Shown: piece by piece, positions 35,241 through 48,515 of the stretch
Layout: the number at the start of each line of letters is the position of its first letter
Position numbering within the stretch: the stretch's first letter is position 1
Assembly (NCBI GenBank): GCA_963824195.1
Contig: CAWGOJ010000010.1
Coordinates: 98,716 to 162,715 of the forward strand
Length of the DNA stretch: 64,000 nucleotides
Reading direction: 5' to 3'
Source of the DNA: Bog-473 sp963824195
GTDB taxonomy: Bacteria; Actinomycetota; Acidimicrobiia; Acidimicrobiales; RAAP-2
Notes under the pieces: model-generated
Seen by the model: the letters and a program-made list of their open reading frames with translations, nothing else
The model's database searches: none
What the model was told of the DNA's origin: nothing
Program-made: the position numbers and the translations under genes

Positions 35241-35405
35241 ATGGCGAAGAACGAAAAGAGGGTCCAGGTCACGCTGGCCTGTGAGGTGTGCAAACGGCGC
35301 AACTACATCACGACCAAGAACAAGCTCAACGACCGCGAGCGGATCGAGATGAAGAAGTTCTGCCGCTGGGACCGCCAGCACACGCTGCACAAGGAGACCC
35401 GCTGA
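35241..35405 (+). CDS. rpmG: 50S ribosomal protein L33
   Basis: This 54-residue protein (MAKNEKRVQVTLACEVCKRR at the start) is a bona fide L33 with RNYITTKNK and HTLHKETR. It keeps the first zinc pair (Cys14, Cys17) and one Cys of the second pair, but the last position is Asp (FCRWDRQH where CxxC is usual). Zinc binding may therefore be weakened or lost. GGAAGG lies 8 bases before ATG 35241. In mycobacteria hadABC follows rpmG; here tRNA-Trp follows directly. Confidence 0.92.
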   Translation: MAKNEKRVQVTLACEVCKRRNYITTKNKLNDRERIEMKKFCRWDRQHTLHKETR

Positions 35406-35415
35406 TCCGTACCCA

Positions 35416-35440
35416 ACCTGCCGGTGCTACTCTGGCAGGT
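35416..35440 (+). terminator. Inverted repeat between rpmG and tRNA-Trp
   Basis: ACCTGCC (35416-35422) and GGCAGGT (35434-35440) form a perfect 7-bp stem with an 11-base loop, 10 bases after rpmG. There is no T-run. The loop contains TACTCT, a possible -10 for tRNA-Trp. Confidence 0.35.
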
Positions 35441-35499
35441 CGATCCCCAGGTCAGGGGGAAGAACCACCTGCTTGAGGGCAACCGAAGGCACCCCACCG

Positions 35500-35572
35500 A
35501 GGGCAGTAGCTCAACTGGTAGAGCACCGGTCTCCAAAACCGGCGGTTGGGGGTTCGAGTCCCTCCTGCCCTG
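35500..35572 (+). tRNA. tRNA-Trp (anticodon CCA)
   Basis: A 73-base cloverleaf has acceptor AGGGCAG/CTGCCCT, discriminator G and anticodon loop CTCCAAA. It sits directly before secE, as in other actinobacteria. Confidence 0.95.
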
Positions 35573-35617
35573 CACCGGACGTAATCACCCGACAACGAAG
35601 TATGTGAGGCGAAACCC

Positions 35618-35938
35618 GTGAACCGCGAGACCAAGCGCATGATGCAGCGCCAAGGGCAGATGGAGGCCGACGGGTCTCCCGCCACCCGGCGCGCGGCCGC
35701 GGGCACGCAGACGAAGGCCCCGCGGACGCAGAAGGGCCCTTCGGGACGCAGGCGCACCTCGCCGGTCCAGTTCGTCCGCGAGGTGCGCGACGAGATGCGT
35801 CAGGTCGCCTGGCCGTCCCGCTCCGAGCTCATCAACTACACGTCGGTCGTCCTGACCACGCTGATCATCATGATCAGCCTGATCTTCGTGCTGAACCTCG
35901 CTTTCGGGAAGCTCATCACGCTTCTCTTCACGAAGTAG
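35618..35938 (+). CDS. secE: Preprotein translocase subunit SecE
   Basis: The 106-residue single-pass protein has a long basic, Ala/Gly/Thr-rich cytoplasmic tail (residues 1-48). The amphipathic motif VQFVREVRDEMRQVAWPSRSE follows, then one transmembrane helix (residues 74-98). It clamps SecY in the translocon. It starts at GTG 35618 and is followed by nusG after 6 bases. Confidence 0.95.
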   Translation: MNRETKRMMQRQGQMEADGSPATRRAAAGTQTKAPRTQKGPSGRRRTSPVQFVREVRDEMRQVAWPSRSELINYTSVVLTTLIIMISLIFVLNLAFGKLITLLFTK

Positions 35939-35944
35939 GCCCTC

Positions 35945-36994
35945 ATGAGCGACATGACGCATTCAGAGGCAGAGGAGGCACTCGTGACCGGCGACGAGGA
36001 AGACGTCGCGGAGGCGCTGGCCGCCGAGCGAGAAGAGACCGAAGGCGCCCCCGAGGAGGCTGCAATGAGCACGACCGAGGACGTGATCGAGCAGGTCGCG
36101 GCCGAGGACGAGGCGGAGCTCGAGGCCGTCGCAGAAGAGGCAGCCGTCGAAGGGGTCGCCGAGGCTGTGGCCGAGGTGGAGGCCGAGGAGGCCGCAGAGG
36201 AGATCGTGGAAGAGATCGTGGAAGAGATCGTCGAAGAGGCCGTGCTCGAGGCGATCGAGGAGGCCGTCGTCGAAGAGATAGCGGAGGAGATCGTCGAGGA
36301 GATCGTGGAGGAGACGGCCGCCCAGGCGGGCGAGCCGGACCTGGTGCTCGACGCCACCGACGGCCAAGAGGCGGACGGCGAGGTCGAGCTCGGCGGATGG
36401 GGCGAGGACGGCGACGAAGAGGAGATCGTCCCGGTCGAGAGCCCGTACGACCGCCCGGGCCGCTGGTACGTGGTGCACACCTACTCGGGATACGAGAACA
36501 AGGTGCGCTCCAACATGGGCAACGTCGTGGCCTCCCGCGGGATCGAGGACCGCGTTTTCGAGGTCGTCATCCCGATGGAGGACGTCGTCGAGTTCAAGGG
36601 CGGCAAGAAGGTCACCGTCCAGAAGAAGGTGTTCCCGGGCTACCTCCTCGTCCGCTGCGATCTCGATGACGACACCTGGGGGGCGATCCGCAACACCCCG
36701 GGCGTGACCGGCTTCGTGGGCCCCGGGACCAAGCCGACGCCGCTGTCCCGGCGCGAGGTCGAGAACATCCTCCAGGTGAAGGTCGAGGGCACCGAGACCA
36801 GCACCAAGCGCAGCCGCCCTCGACTCGAGTACGAGGTGGACGAGACGGTCCGGGTCAAGGAGGGTCCCTTCGCGGACTTCTCCGGTCAGATCGCCGAAAT
36901 CAACGAGGACCAGCTCAAGCTCAAAGTGCTGGTCAACATCTTCGGCCGGGAGACCCCGGTCGAGCTCGAGTTCAGCCAGGTCGCCAAGCTCTAG
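35945..36994 (+). CDS. nusG: Transcription factor NusG with a very long acidic N-terminal extension
   Basis: The NGN domain begins near residue 172 (GRWYVVHTYSGYENKV) and the KOW domain ends the protein (VRVKEGPFADFSGQIAEIN). NusG couples RNA polymerase, Rho and the ribosome. The first 170 residues are Glu/Ala/Val-rich, with repeated EEIVEE units and almost no basic residues. Three starts are possible: ATG 35945 (no ribosome-binding sequence), GTG 35984 and ATG 36065, the last two each behind GAGGAGG. That sequence also arises by chance in Glu-rich coding DNA. Even the shortest form keeps about 130 extra residues. Confidence 0.92.
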   Translation: MSDMTHSEAEEALVTGDEEDVAEALAAEREETEGAPEEAAMSTTEDVIEQVAAEDEAELEAVAEEAAVEGVAEAVAEVEAEEAAEEIVEEIVEEIVEEAVLEAIEEAVVEEIAEEIVEEIVEETAAQAGEPDLVLDATDGQEADGEVELGGWGEDGDEEEIVPVESPYDRPGRWYVVHTYSGYENKVRSNMGNVVASRGIEDRVFEVVIPMEDVVEFKGGKKVTVQKKVFPGYLLVRCDLDDDTWGAIRNTPGVTGFVGPGTKPTPLSRREVENILQVKVEGTETSTKRSRPRLEYEVDETVRVKEGPFADFSGQIAEINEDQLKLKVLVNIFGRETPVELEFSQVAKL

Positions 36995-37033
36995 GCGCCC
37001 GGACACAGATACCGAAGAAGGAGAACACAGACA

Positions 37034-37465
37034 ATGGCGCCGAAGAAGAAGGTGCTCGCCGTGGTCAAGATCCAGCTCGAGGCGGGGTCGGCCACCCCCG
37101 CGCCCCCGGTGGGCACGGCGCTGGGGCCGCACGGCGTCCAGACGATGGAGTTCTGCAAGCAGTACAACGCGGCCACCGAGAGCATGCGGGGAACCGTGGT
37201 GCCCGTGGACATCACGATCTACGAGGATCGCTCGTTCAGCTTCGTGCTGAAGACGTCGCCCACGCCGGTGCTGCTGCGCCAGGCGGCGGGGCTGGAGAAG
37301 GGTGCCGCGACGACCGGCCGCGAGCAGGTCGGCACCGTCACCGACGCCCAGCTGGCCGAGATCGCCACCACCAAGCTCAAGGATCTGAACACCAACGACC
37401 TCGAGGCGGCCAAGAAGCAGGTCGCCGGCACGGCACGGTCCATGGGGATCAAGGTCGCCGGCTAG
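37034..37465 (+). CDS. rplK: 50S ribosomal protein L11
   Basis: The 143-residue protein carries the N-terminal GTPase-centre motif KIQLEAGSATPAPPVGTALG and FVLKTSPTPVLLRQA, and the rRNA-binding C-terminal domain. It binds 23S rRNA at the thiostrepton site. Ribosome-binding sequence GAAGGAG precedes ATG 37034. Confidence 0.97.
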   Translation: MAPKKKVLAVVKIQLEAGSATPAPPVGTALGPHGVQTMEFCKQYNAATESMRGTVVPVDITIYEDRSFSFVLKTSPTPVLLRQAAGLEKGAATTGREQVGTVTDAQLAEIATTKLKDLNTNDLEAAKKQVAGTARSMGIKVAG

Positions 37466-37493
37466 GCCCAACGGACGCGTAGAGGAGAAGGAA

Positions 37494-38216
37494 ATGACCC
37501 AACACGGGAAGAAGTACAACGAGAGCCTGAGCAAGGTGGACCGGGAGGAGCTCTACGGCGTTGTCGAGGCGGTCGACCTCGTGAAGTCGCTGGCCAGCGC
37601 CAAGTTCGACGAGACGGTCGAGCTGGCCGTCCGGCTGGGCGTCGACCCCCGCAAGGCCGAGCAGATCGTGCGCGGCACGATCTCGCTCCCTTCGGGCACC
37701 GGGCGCACCGTCCGGGTGGCGGTGTTCGCCGCCGGGGAGGCGGCTGCCGAGGCGCGCGCTGCCGGTGCCGACGTGGTGGGTGCGGACGACCTGGTTGCCA
37801 AGATCAACGGCGGCTTCCTCGACTTCGACATCGCCATCGCCACGCCGGACCTGATGGGACAGGTGGGCACGCTGGGCCGGGTCCTCGGGCCGCGCGGCCT
37901 GATGCCCAACCCCAAGACGGGGACCGTCACCACCGACGTGGCCAAGGCGGTGGCCGAGTTCAAGGGCGGCCGGGTCGAGTACCGCACCGACAAGGTAGGC
38001 AACATCCACATCCGCGTCGGCAAGGCCTCGTTCACCCGCGACCAGCTGGTGGCCAACATCCGGGCCGTCCTCGACGAGCTCCAACGGGCCAAGCCGGCCT
38101 CCGCCAAGGGCCGCTACTTCCTGTCGGCCACCCTGTCGACGACGATGAGCCCCGGGGTCCACATCGACCCGGTCAAGGCCCGCTTCAGCGAGGAGGAGCT
38201 GGCCGTCCCGGCCTGA
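37494..38216 (+). CDS. rplA: 50S ribosomal protein L1
   Basis: The 240-residue L1 has the signature VRLGVDPRKAEQ, VGADDLVAKINGGFLDFD and GPRGLMPNPKTGTVT. It forms the L1 stalk and usually represses its own rplK-rplA mRNA. It lies 28 bases after rplK behind GGAGAAGGA. Confidence 0.97.
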   Translation: MTQHGKKYNESLSKVDREELYGVVEAVDLVKSLASAKFDETVELAVRLGVDPRKAEQIVRGTISLPSGTGRTVRVAVFAAGEAAAEARAAGADVVGADDLVAKINGGFLDFDIAIATPDLMGQVGTLGRVLGPRGLMPNPKTGTVTTDVAKAVAEFKGGRVEYRTDKVGNIHIRVGKASFTRDQLVANIRAVLDELQRAKPASAKGRYFLSATLSTTMSPGVHIDPVKARFSEEELAVPA

Positions 38217-38232
38217 GCCTGCCCCATAGACG

Positions 38233-38430
38233 TACTATTCTTTCTCGAACAGTTCGCCGCCCCCGGGCGCGCGGGCACTGAATCCGAACGCCAGAGACCT
38301 CCGGTGCACCCCAGGGTGCCGAAGCGGCCCGCAGGGCCGGCCCGACGAGGCGACACCGTGCATGCCGGCTCGCCCGGTCTGCGCCGTCGCACACCGGAGA
38401 TCCTGGCCACATCCGGCCGGTCGAACCCGG
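38233..38430 (+). promoter_or_regulatory. rplJL promoter and likely L10 leader
   Basis: A TACTATTCT -10-like sequence (38233-38241) follows rplA. The next 190 bases are GC-rich and foldable, with GAGACCTCCGGTGCACC (from about 38292) resembling the conserved L10-binding segment of bacterial rplJ leaders. Autogenous control by L10/L12 is inferred. Confidence 0.5.
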
Positions 38431-38442
38431 TGGAGGACGACG

Positions 38443-39087
38443 ATGGCAACGCAGAACGCACAGATGGCCCACAAGGTCGAGGTGGTCGCCGAGGTCAAGA
38501 CGCGCATCGAGGCGGCGTCGGCCTCCATCGTGAGCGAGTACCGGGGTCTGAGCGTGGCCGAGATGGCCGAGCTCCGCAACGCCCTGGCCGCCGTGGGCGG
38601 CGACTACAAGATCTTCAAGAACACATTGGTCCGCCGGGCGATCGACGGTGGCGAGTACCAGCCCCTGTCGGAGTACCTGAACGGCCCGAGCGCGCTGACC
38701 TTCGTGCAGGGCGACATCAGCGCCGTGGCCAAGGCGCTGCGGGACTTCTCCCGGGCCAACCCGCACCTGGTGATCAAGGGCGGACTGGCCGACGGGTCGC
38801 TGCTCACGTCGTCGGACCTGGCCGCCTTGGCAGAACTGCCGCCCCGTGAGGTCCTGCTGGCCCGCCTGGCCGGTGCCCTGGCGGCACCGATGCAGCAGAT
38901 GGCAGGCCTCCTCCAGGCCCTGCCCCGCAACCTGGCCTACGGGTTCTCGGCGCTGATCGAGCAGCGCGAGGCCGCCGGGGACACGTTGCCTGCCGCCGAG
39001 ACCACCGAGGCCCCGGCCCCGGAGATCGAGGAGGCCTCGGCCGGGGAGCAGCCGGCGGAGGCCTCCGCCGAAGAGGCATCCGAGTAG
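38443..39087 (+). CDS. rplJ: 50S ribosomal protein L10
   Basis: The 214-residue protein has the L10 core (residues 8-170: KTRIEAASASIVSEYRGLS, KIFKNTLVRRAI) and an acidic, Ala/Glu-rich tail of about 40 residues beyond the L12-binding helix. It anchors L7/L12 to the ribosome. ATG 38443 is placed 6 bases after GGAGG; a longer frame upstream runs through the leader and is not used. Confidence 0.95.
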   Translation: MATQNAQMAHKVEVVAEVKTRIEAASASIVSEYRGLSVAEMAELRNALAAVGGDYKIFKNTLVRRAIDGGEYQPLSEYLNGPSALTFVQGDISAVAKALRDFSRANPHLVIKGGLADGSLLTSSDLAALAELPPREVLLARLAGALAAPMQQMAGLLQALPRNLAYGFSALIEQREAAGDTLPAAETTEAPAPEIEEASAGEQPAEASAEEASE

Positions 39088-39150
39088 CAAAAGGCCGAAT
39101 TTCAGGACCGAACCAGACACGACCGCAGCAAAGAAAGGAAGGCCACCCAG

Positions 39151-39540
39151 ATGGCAACCCTGACCAAGGAAGAGATCCTCGACGGGATCGCCGAGCTCTC
39201 GGTGATTCAGTTGAGCGAACTGCTGAAGGACTTCGAGGAGCGCTTCGGCGTGACGGCGGCGGCGCCCGTGGCCGTGGCTGCCGCGGCCGCCCCGGCCGCT
39301 GGTGGCGACGTCGGCGGTGACGAGGAGAAGTCGGAGTTCGACGTCATCCTCACGGACGCCGGCGACAAGAAGATCCAGGTCATCAAGGAGGTGCGCGCCC
39401 TCACCAGCCTGGGCCTCAAGGAGGCCAAGGACCTGGTGGAGGCCGCCCCGAAGCCGGTGCTCGAGAAGGCGAACAAGGAAGACGCGGAGAAGGCCAGGGC
39501 CGCCCTCGAGGGGGCCGGCGCCACGGTCGAGGTCAAGTAG
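39151..39540 (+). CDS. rplL: 50S ribosomal protein L7/L12
   Basis: The 129-residue protein has the N-terminal dimerisation domain (ILDGIAELSVIQLSELLKDF), an Ala-rich hinge and the factor-binding C-terminal domain (KKIQVIKEVRALTSLGLKEA). GAAAGGAAGG precedes the ATG. Confidence 0.97.
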   Translation: MATLTKEEILDGIAELSVIQLSELLKDFEERFGVTAAAPVAVAAAAAPAAGGDVGGDEEKSEFDVILTDAGDKKIQVIKEVRALTSLGLKEAKDLVEAAPKPVLEKANKEDAEKARAALEGAGATVEVK

Positions 39541-39544
39541 TCCA

Positions 39545-39588
39545 GGTCGGGGCCGGGTTTGGGGCTCGCCCCGCCCGGCCTGCCGACC
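39545..39588 (+). terminator. Strong GC hairpin after rplL
   Basis: GGTCGG-GGCCGGG pairs with CCCGGCC-TG-CCGACC, enclosing a second stem GGGGC/GCCCC. No T-run follows. It may be a terminator or attenuator that separates rplL from rpoB transcription. Confidence 0.5.
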
Positions 39589-39595
39589 AGGATCC

Positions 39596-39624
39596 TTGAC
39601 TGCGGGGGAGGGCTTTCGTAGCCT
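39596..39624 (+). promoter_or_regulatory. rpoBC promoter P1
   Basis: TTGACT and TAGCCT are spaced by 17 bases, directly after the rplL hairpin. Confidence 0.5.
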
Positions 39625-39670
39625 GTCACGGACCCCGGGCACTGCCCGCCAGGCCTGCGCGGCCGAGGGG

Positions 39671-39699
39671 TTGTATCCAGGCACGCCCCACGATAGGAT
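39671..39699 (+). promoter_or_regulatory. rpoBC promoter P2
   Basis: TTGTAT and TAGGAT are spaced by 17 bases. Transcription would begin near 39706, leaving a leader of about 155 bases before rpoB. The rest of the 321-base rplL-rpoB gap holds no gene. Confidence 0.5.
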
Positions 39700-39861
39700 G
39701 CAGGGTTGCCGTGCGTCTCTGTGTGCTTGATTCCGTAATTCCGCGGGGTCGACGCGCGCCCTGGCAGCCCTGAACCCCCTGACCCACCGTCCCGTCCTCG
39801 TCCGTCCCTGACCCGCAGTACCGCCCTCACCCGCCGCCTTTCACCTGGGAGGAGTTGACCG

Positions 39862-42800
39862 TTGTCCTCACGGTCCCGCAGTCCCGAACGTGTTTCGTTC
39901 GCCAACATCAACGAGGCTCTACCGCTTCCTGACCTGATCGCGATACAGCGCGATTCGTTCCAGTGGTTCCTCGACAAGGGCCTCGCCGAGGCCTACCACG
40001 ACATCAGCCCGATCGAGGACTTCACCGGCCAGTTGAGCCTGGAGCTCGAGTTCGACCCGACCGATGCGGACCTGCGCCCGCCACCGAAGTTCTCGGTGGA
40101 GGAGTGCAAGGAGAAGGACATGACGTACGCGGCGCCCGTCTTCGTTCGGGCCCGCTTCCTCAACGCCACCACGGGCGAGATCAAGGAGCAGACGGTCTTC
40201 ATGGGGGACTTCCCGATGATGACCGACCGCGGCACCTTCATCGTCAACGGCACCGAGCGTGTCGTGGTGAGCCAGCTGGTCCGCTCACCGGGCGTCATTT
40301 TCCAACCTGGTCGCGACGCCAAGACGGTCTTCACTGGGACCATCCACCCGTACCGGGGTGAGTGGATCGAGCTCGATATCGAGGCCAAGCCGGGCAAGGA
40401 CGTCACCGCCGGCTGCCGCGTCGCCCGCAAGCGCCGGCTGTCGCTCTTCGTCCTCCTGCGCGCCCTGGGCTATGGCGACGAGGCCTTCCTGGACCGCTTC
40501 GTCCGCCACTTCGACTTCCTCGAGGGGCAGTGGGAGAAGGAGCGCAACCTGGCGCCGTCTCGTGAGGAGGCGCTGCTCGAGATCTACAAGCGCGCCCGCC
40601 CCGGCGAGCCGCTGTCGGCCGAGGCTGCGCGCGTCTACTTCGAGAACGCCTTCTTCAATCCGAAGCGCTACGACCTGACCAGGGTCGGCCGCTACAAGCT
40701 CAATCGCAAGCTCGGCCCCGAGATCGACCGGCTGAGCGACCTGTTCGGGATCGAGATTGAGAAGCCGGCGCCGAACCAGTCGGTGCTGAGCCCCTCGGAG
40801 ATCCTGGCCTCGGCCACCTACATGCTGCACCTGGCCCTGCACATGGCCGACGGCGAGTCGACCTACCGCATCGACGACCAGGACCACTTCGCCAACCGCC
40901 GCATCCGCTCGGTGGGCGAGCTGATCCAGAACCAGGTGCGCGTCGGGCTGAGCCGTATGGAGCGGGTCGTGCGCGAGCGCATGACCACCCAGGACGTCGA
41001 GGCCATCACGCCGCAGACGCTGATCAACATCCGCCCGGTCGTGGCCGCGGTGAAGGAGTTCTTCGGCACCTCGCAGCTCTCGCAGTTCATGGACCAGAAC
41101 AACCCGCTGTCGGGCCTGGCCCACAAGCGCCGGCTGTCCGCGCTCGGGCCAGGCGGTCTTTCGCGTGAGCGCGCCGGCTTCGAGGTCCGTGATGTCCACA
41201 CGTCGCACTACGGCCGCATGTGCCCGATCGAGACGCCCGAGGGACCGAACATCGGCCTCATCGGGGCCCTGGCCACCTACGCCCGGGTCAACGAGTACGG
41301 CTTCATCGAGACCCCCTACCGCACTGTCGTCGACGGCAAGGTCACCGACGAGGTGAGCTACCTGGCCGCCGACGAGGAGGAGGAGCACGTCATCGCCCAG
41401 GCCAACGCGTCGGTGGACGCCGACGGGCGCCTGACCGAGGAGCGCGTGCTCGTGCGCCGCGGCCCGCAAGGGACCGGCGTGCGCATGGGAGCCGTCAACA
41501 CCTCCTACGGGACGACGTCGGAGATCGACTTCGTGCCGCCGTCGGAGGTCGACCTCATGGACGTGTCCCCGAAGCAGATCGTCTCGGTCTCCACGGCGCT
41601 CATCCCCTTCGTCGAGCACGACGATGCCAACCGGGCGCTCATGGGCGCCAACATGCAGAAGCAGGCTGTGCCACTCGTCGTCCCCGAGGCCCCCTACATC
41701 GGCACCGGGGTCGAGGCCCGCGCCGCCCGCGACGCCGGCGACGTGCTGCTGGCCGAGGGCAACGGGACGGTCATCGAGATCAGCGGCGACACCATCACGG
41801 TGGAGTACACGTCGGGCCAGAAGGACCGCCTCGGCACGGCGCTCGGCCGCAAGGTCTACCGCCTGTCCAAGTTCCGCCGCTCCAACCAGAACACGTGCAT
41901 CAACCACCGCACGCTGGTGACCGAGGGGCAGAGCGTGCTGTCCGGCGACTTGCTGGCCGACGGGCCGTCGACCCACAACGGCGAGCTCGCGTTGGGCAAG
42001 AACCTGCTCGTCGCCTTCATGCCCTGGGAGGGCTACAACTACGAGGACGCCATCATCCTCTCGGAGCGCCTCGTGCGCGACGACGTGCTGACGTCCATCC
42101 ACATTGAGGAGCATGAGGTCGACGCCCGCGACACCAAGCTGGGCGCCGAGGAGATCACCCGGGACATCCCCAACCTGTCGGAGGAGATCCTGGCCGACCT
42201 CGACGACCGCGGCATCATCCGCGTGGGCGCCGAGGTGGAGCCGGGCGACGTCCTCGTCGGCAAGGTCACCCCCAAGGGTGAGACCGAGCAGACCCCCGAG
42301 GAGCGCCTCCTGCGCGCCATCTTCGGCGAGAAGGCCCGGGAGGTGCGCGACACCTCGCTGAAGGTGCCCCACGGCGAGTACGGCAAGGTGATCGACGTCC
42401 GCGTCTTCTCCCGCGAGGAATCGCACGAGTTGCCGCCGGGCGTCAACCAGCTGGTCCGCGTCTACGTGGCCCAGAAGCGCAAGATCTCCGAGGGCGACAA
42501 GCTGGCCGGCCGCCACGGCAACAAGGGCGTCATCTCCAAGATCCTCCCGGTTGAGGACATGCCGTACCTGTCCGACGGCACCCCGGTCGACATCATCCTG
42601 AACCCGCTCGGCGTGCCGAGCCGGATGAACGTCGGCCAGGTGCTCGAGTCGCACCTGGGCTACGCGGCGCGCCACGGCTGGGAGGGCGTGGAGGTCAACG
42701 AGGGGGTGGGGACGAGCGCCAAGGGCGACGGTGCGGAGCGCAAGACGCGACCGCGGACCGAGCCGGCGGCCTGGGTCTCCACGCCGGTGTTCGACGGCGC

Positions 42801-43451
42801 CCACTGGGACGAGGTCGATGACGCCGGGGCGCACCCGACGATCAAGCAGGTCTTCGGGACACTGAACGCGGACTCGGCCAACGGCGACGTGCAGATCCAC
42901 GACGACGGCAAGGCCATGCTCTACAACGGCCGCACCGGCGAGGCGTACGACAACCCGATCTCGGTCGGCTATGTCTACATCCTGAAGCTGGCTCACCTGG
43001 TCGACGACAAGATCCACGCCCGCTCGACCGGCCCGTACTCCATGATCACCCAGCAGCCGCTGGGTGGGAAGGCGCAGTTCGGCGGCCAACGCTTCGGCGA
43101 AATGGAGGTGTGGGCCCTCGAGGCCTTCGGCGCGGCCTACGCGCTGCAGGAACTCCTGACCATCAAGTCCGACGACGTGCTCGGCCGGGTCAAGGTCTAC
43201 GAGGCGATCGTCAAGGGCGAGAACATCCCCGAGCCGGGCATCCCCGAGAGCTTCAAGGTGCTGATCAAGGAGATGCAGTCGCTCTGCCTCGATGTCGAGG
43301 TCCTGGCCGTCGACGGCCGTGAGATCGAGATGCACGAGCTGGACGAGGATGTGTTCCGCACCGCCGAGGAGCTGGGCATCGACATCAGCCGCAACGAGCG
43401 CGGCTCCGACGAGGAAGACGAGCGGCGCGCCGCAGAGAGGAGCTTCTCCTA

Positions 43452-43452
<1 letters not shown>
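39862..43452 (+). CDS. rpoB: RNA polymerase beta subunit
   Basis: The 1196-residue subunit starts at TTG 39862 behind GGGAGGAG and opens SSRSRSPERVSFANINEALP. The rifampicin pocket (near residues 400-430) reads GTSQLSQFMDQNNPLSGL then AHKRRLSALGPGG. The positions equal to E. coli Asp516, His526 and Ser531 are wild type, but Thr525 is Ala. The C-terminus keeps the RpoC-contacting region (SFKVLIKEMQSLCLDVEV). The TAA stop overlaps the rpoC ATG. Confidence 0.97.
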
Positions 43453-47504
<4,052 letters not shown>

Positions 47505-47505
47505 A

Positions 47506-47530
47506 CTTCCACCCTATTCACAGGGGGAAG
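47506..47530 (+). terminator. Hairpin between rpoC and cysD
   Basis: CTTCCACCC and its near complement GGGGGAAG enclose ATTCACA just after the rpoC stop. The stem is short and lacks a T-run, so readthrough into cysD is possible. Confidence 0.35.
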
Positions 47531-47546
47531 ACAGAGGGAGCGTCTG

Positions 47547-48515
47547 TTGGCGACACCGCACATGGTTGCTGACCTCGGCGGTCAGGACGGCTCGACGCAC
47601 GCCGGATCGGGCAATTACCGCCTGTCGCACGTGCGCGCCCTGGAGGCGCAGGCCATCCACATCTTCCGCGAGGTGGCGGCCGAGTTCGAGCGCCCCACGC
47701 TCATGTTCTCGGGCGGCAAGGACTCCATCGTCATGCTGCACGTGGCCAAGAAGGCGTTCTGGCCGGCGCCCGTGCCGTTCCCCGTGCTGCACGTCGACAC
47801 CGGGCGCAATTTCGAGGAGGTACTCGAGTTCCGGGATCGCCACGCGTCCGACGTCGGGGTCCGGGTCGTGGTGGCCAAGGTGCAGGACGACATCGACGCC
47901 GGGCGCACGGTGGAGGACACCGCGCCGGGCGCGACCCGCAACCGGCTGCAGACGCCGACGCTGCTGCGCGCCATCGCCGAGGGTCGCCATGACGCCGTCT
48001 TCGGCGGGGCCCGCCGGGACGAGGAGAAGGCCAGGGCCAAGGAGCGGATCTTCAGCTTCCGCGACGAGTTCGGCCAATGGGACCCCAAGAGCCAACGTCC
48101 CGAGCTGTGGAACCTCTACAACGCGCGCCACAACAAAGGCGAGCACATCCGTGTCTTCCCTCTCTCCAACTGGACCGAGCTCGACGTGTGGAATTACATC
48201 CGCGACGAGGGCATCGACGTGCCCCCGATCTACTTCGCGCACCGGCGGGAGGTCTTCCAGCGCGACGGCATGCTCATGGCCGTCACCGAGCACCTGGCCC
48301 CCGACGGCGGCGAGCCGGCGTTCGAGGCGATGGTGCGCTTCCGCACGGTGGGCGACGCCGACTGCACCGGCTGCGTCGAGTCCATGGCCGAGACGATCGA
48401 CCTGGTGATCGCCGAGGTGGCCGGCACCCGCCTGACGGAGCGGGGTGCCACGCGGGCCGACGACCGGATCTCGGAGGCCGGCATGGAGGACCGCAAGCGC
48501 GAGGGGTACTTCTAG
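47547..48515 (+). CDS. cysD: Sulfate adenylyltransferase subunit 2
   Basis: This 322-residue PP-loop ATPase joins sulfate and ATP to form adenylyl sulfate together with CysN. The PP-loop SGGKDS is at residues 55-60. HVDTGRNFEEVLEFRD, GGARRDEEKARAKER and DADCTGCVES are family hallmarks. It starts at TTG 47547 behind AGAGGGAG. Its TAG overlaps the cysN GTG. In most bacteria the rpsL-rpsG-fusA-tuf genes follow rpoC, so this position is unusual. Confidence 0.94.
   Translation: MATPHMVADLGGQDGSTHAGSGNYRLSHVRALEAQAIHIFREVAAEFERPTLMFSGGKDSIVMLHVAKKAFWPAPVPFPVLHVDTGRNFEEVLEFRDRHASDVGVRVVVAKVQDDIDAGRTVEDTAPGATRNRLQTPTLLRAIAEGRHDAVFGGARRDEEKARAKERIFSFRDEFGQWDPKSQRPELWNLYNARHNKGEHIRVFPLSNWTELDVWNYIRDEGIDVPPIYFAHRREVFQRDGMLMAVTEHLAPDGGEPAFEAMVRFRTVGDADCTGCVESMAETIDLVIAEVAGTRLTERGATRADDRISEAGMEDRKREGYF

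Noticed and set aside
40285..43335. Very long minus-strand open frame opposite rpoB
   Set aside because: An antisense frame created by GC-rich codon bias; it has no start signal or domain and rpoB fully explains the region.
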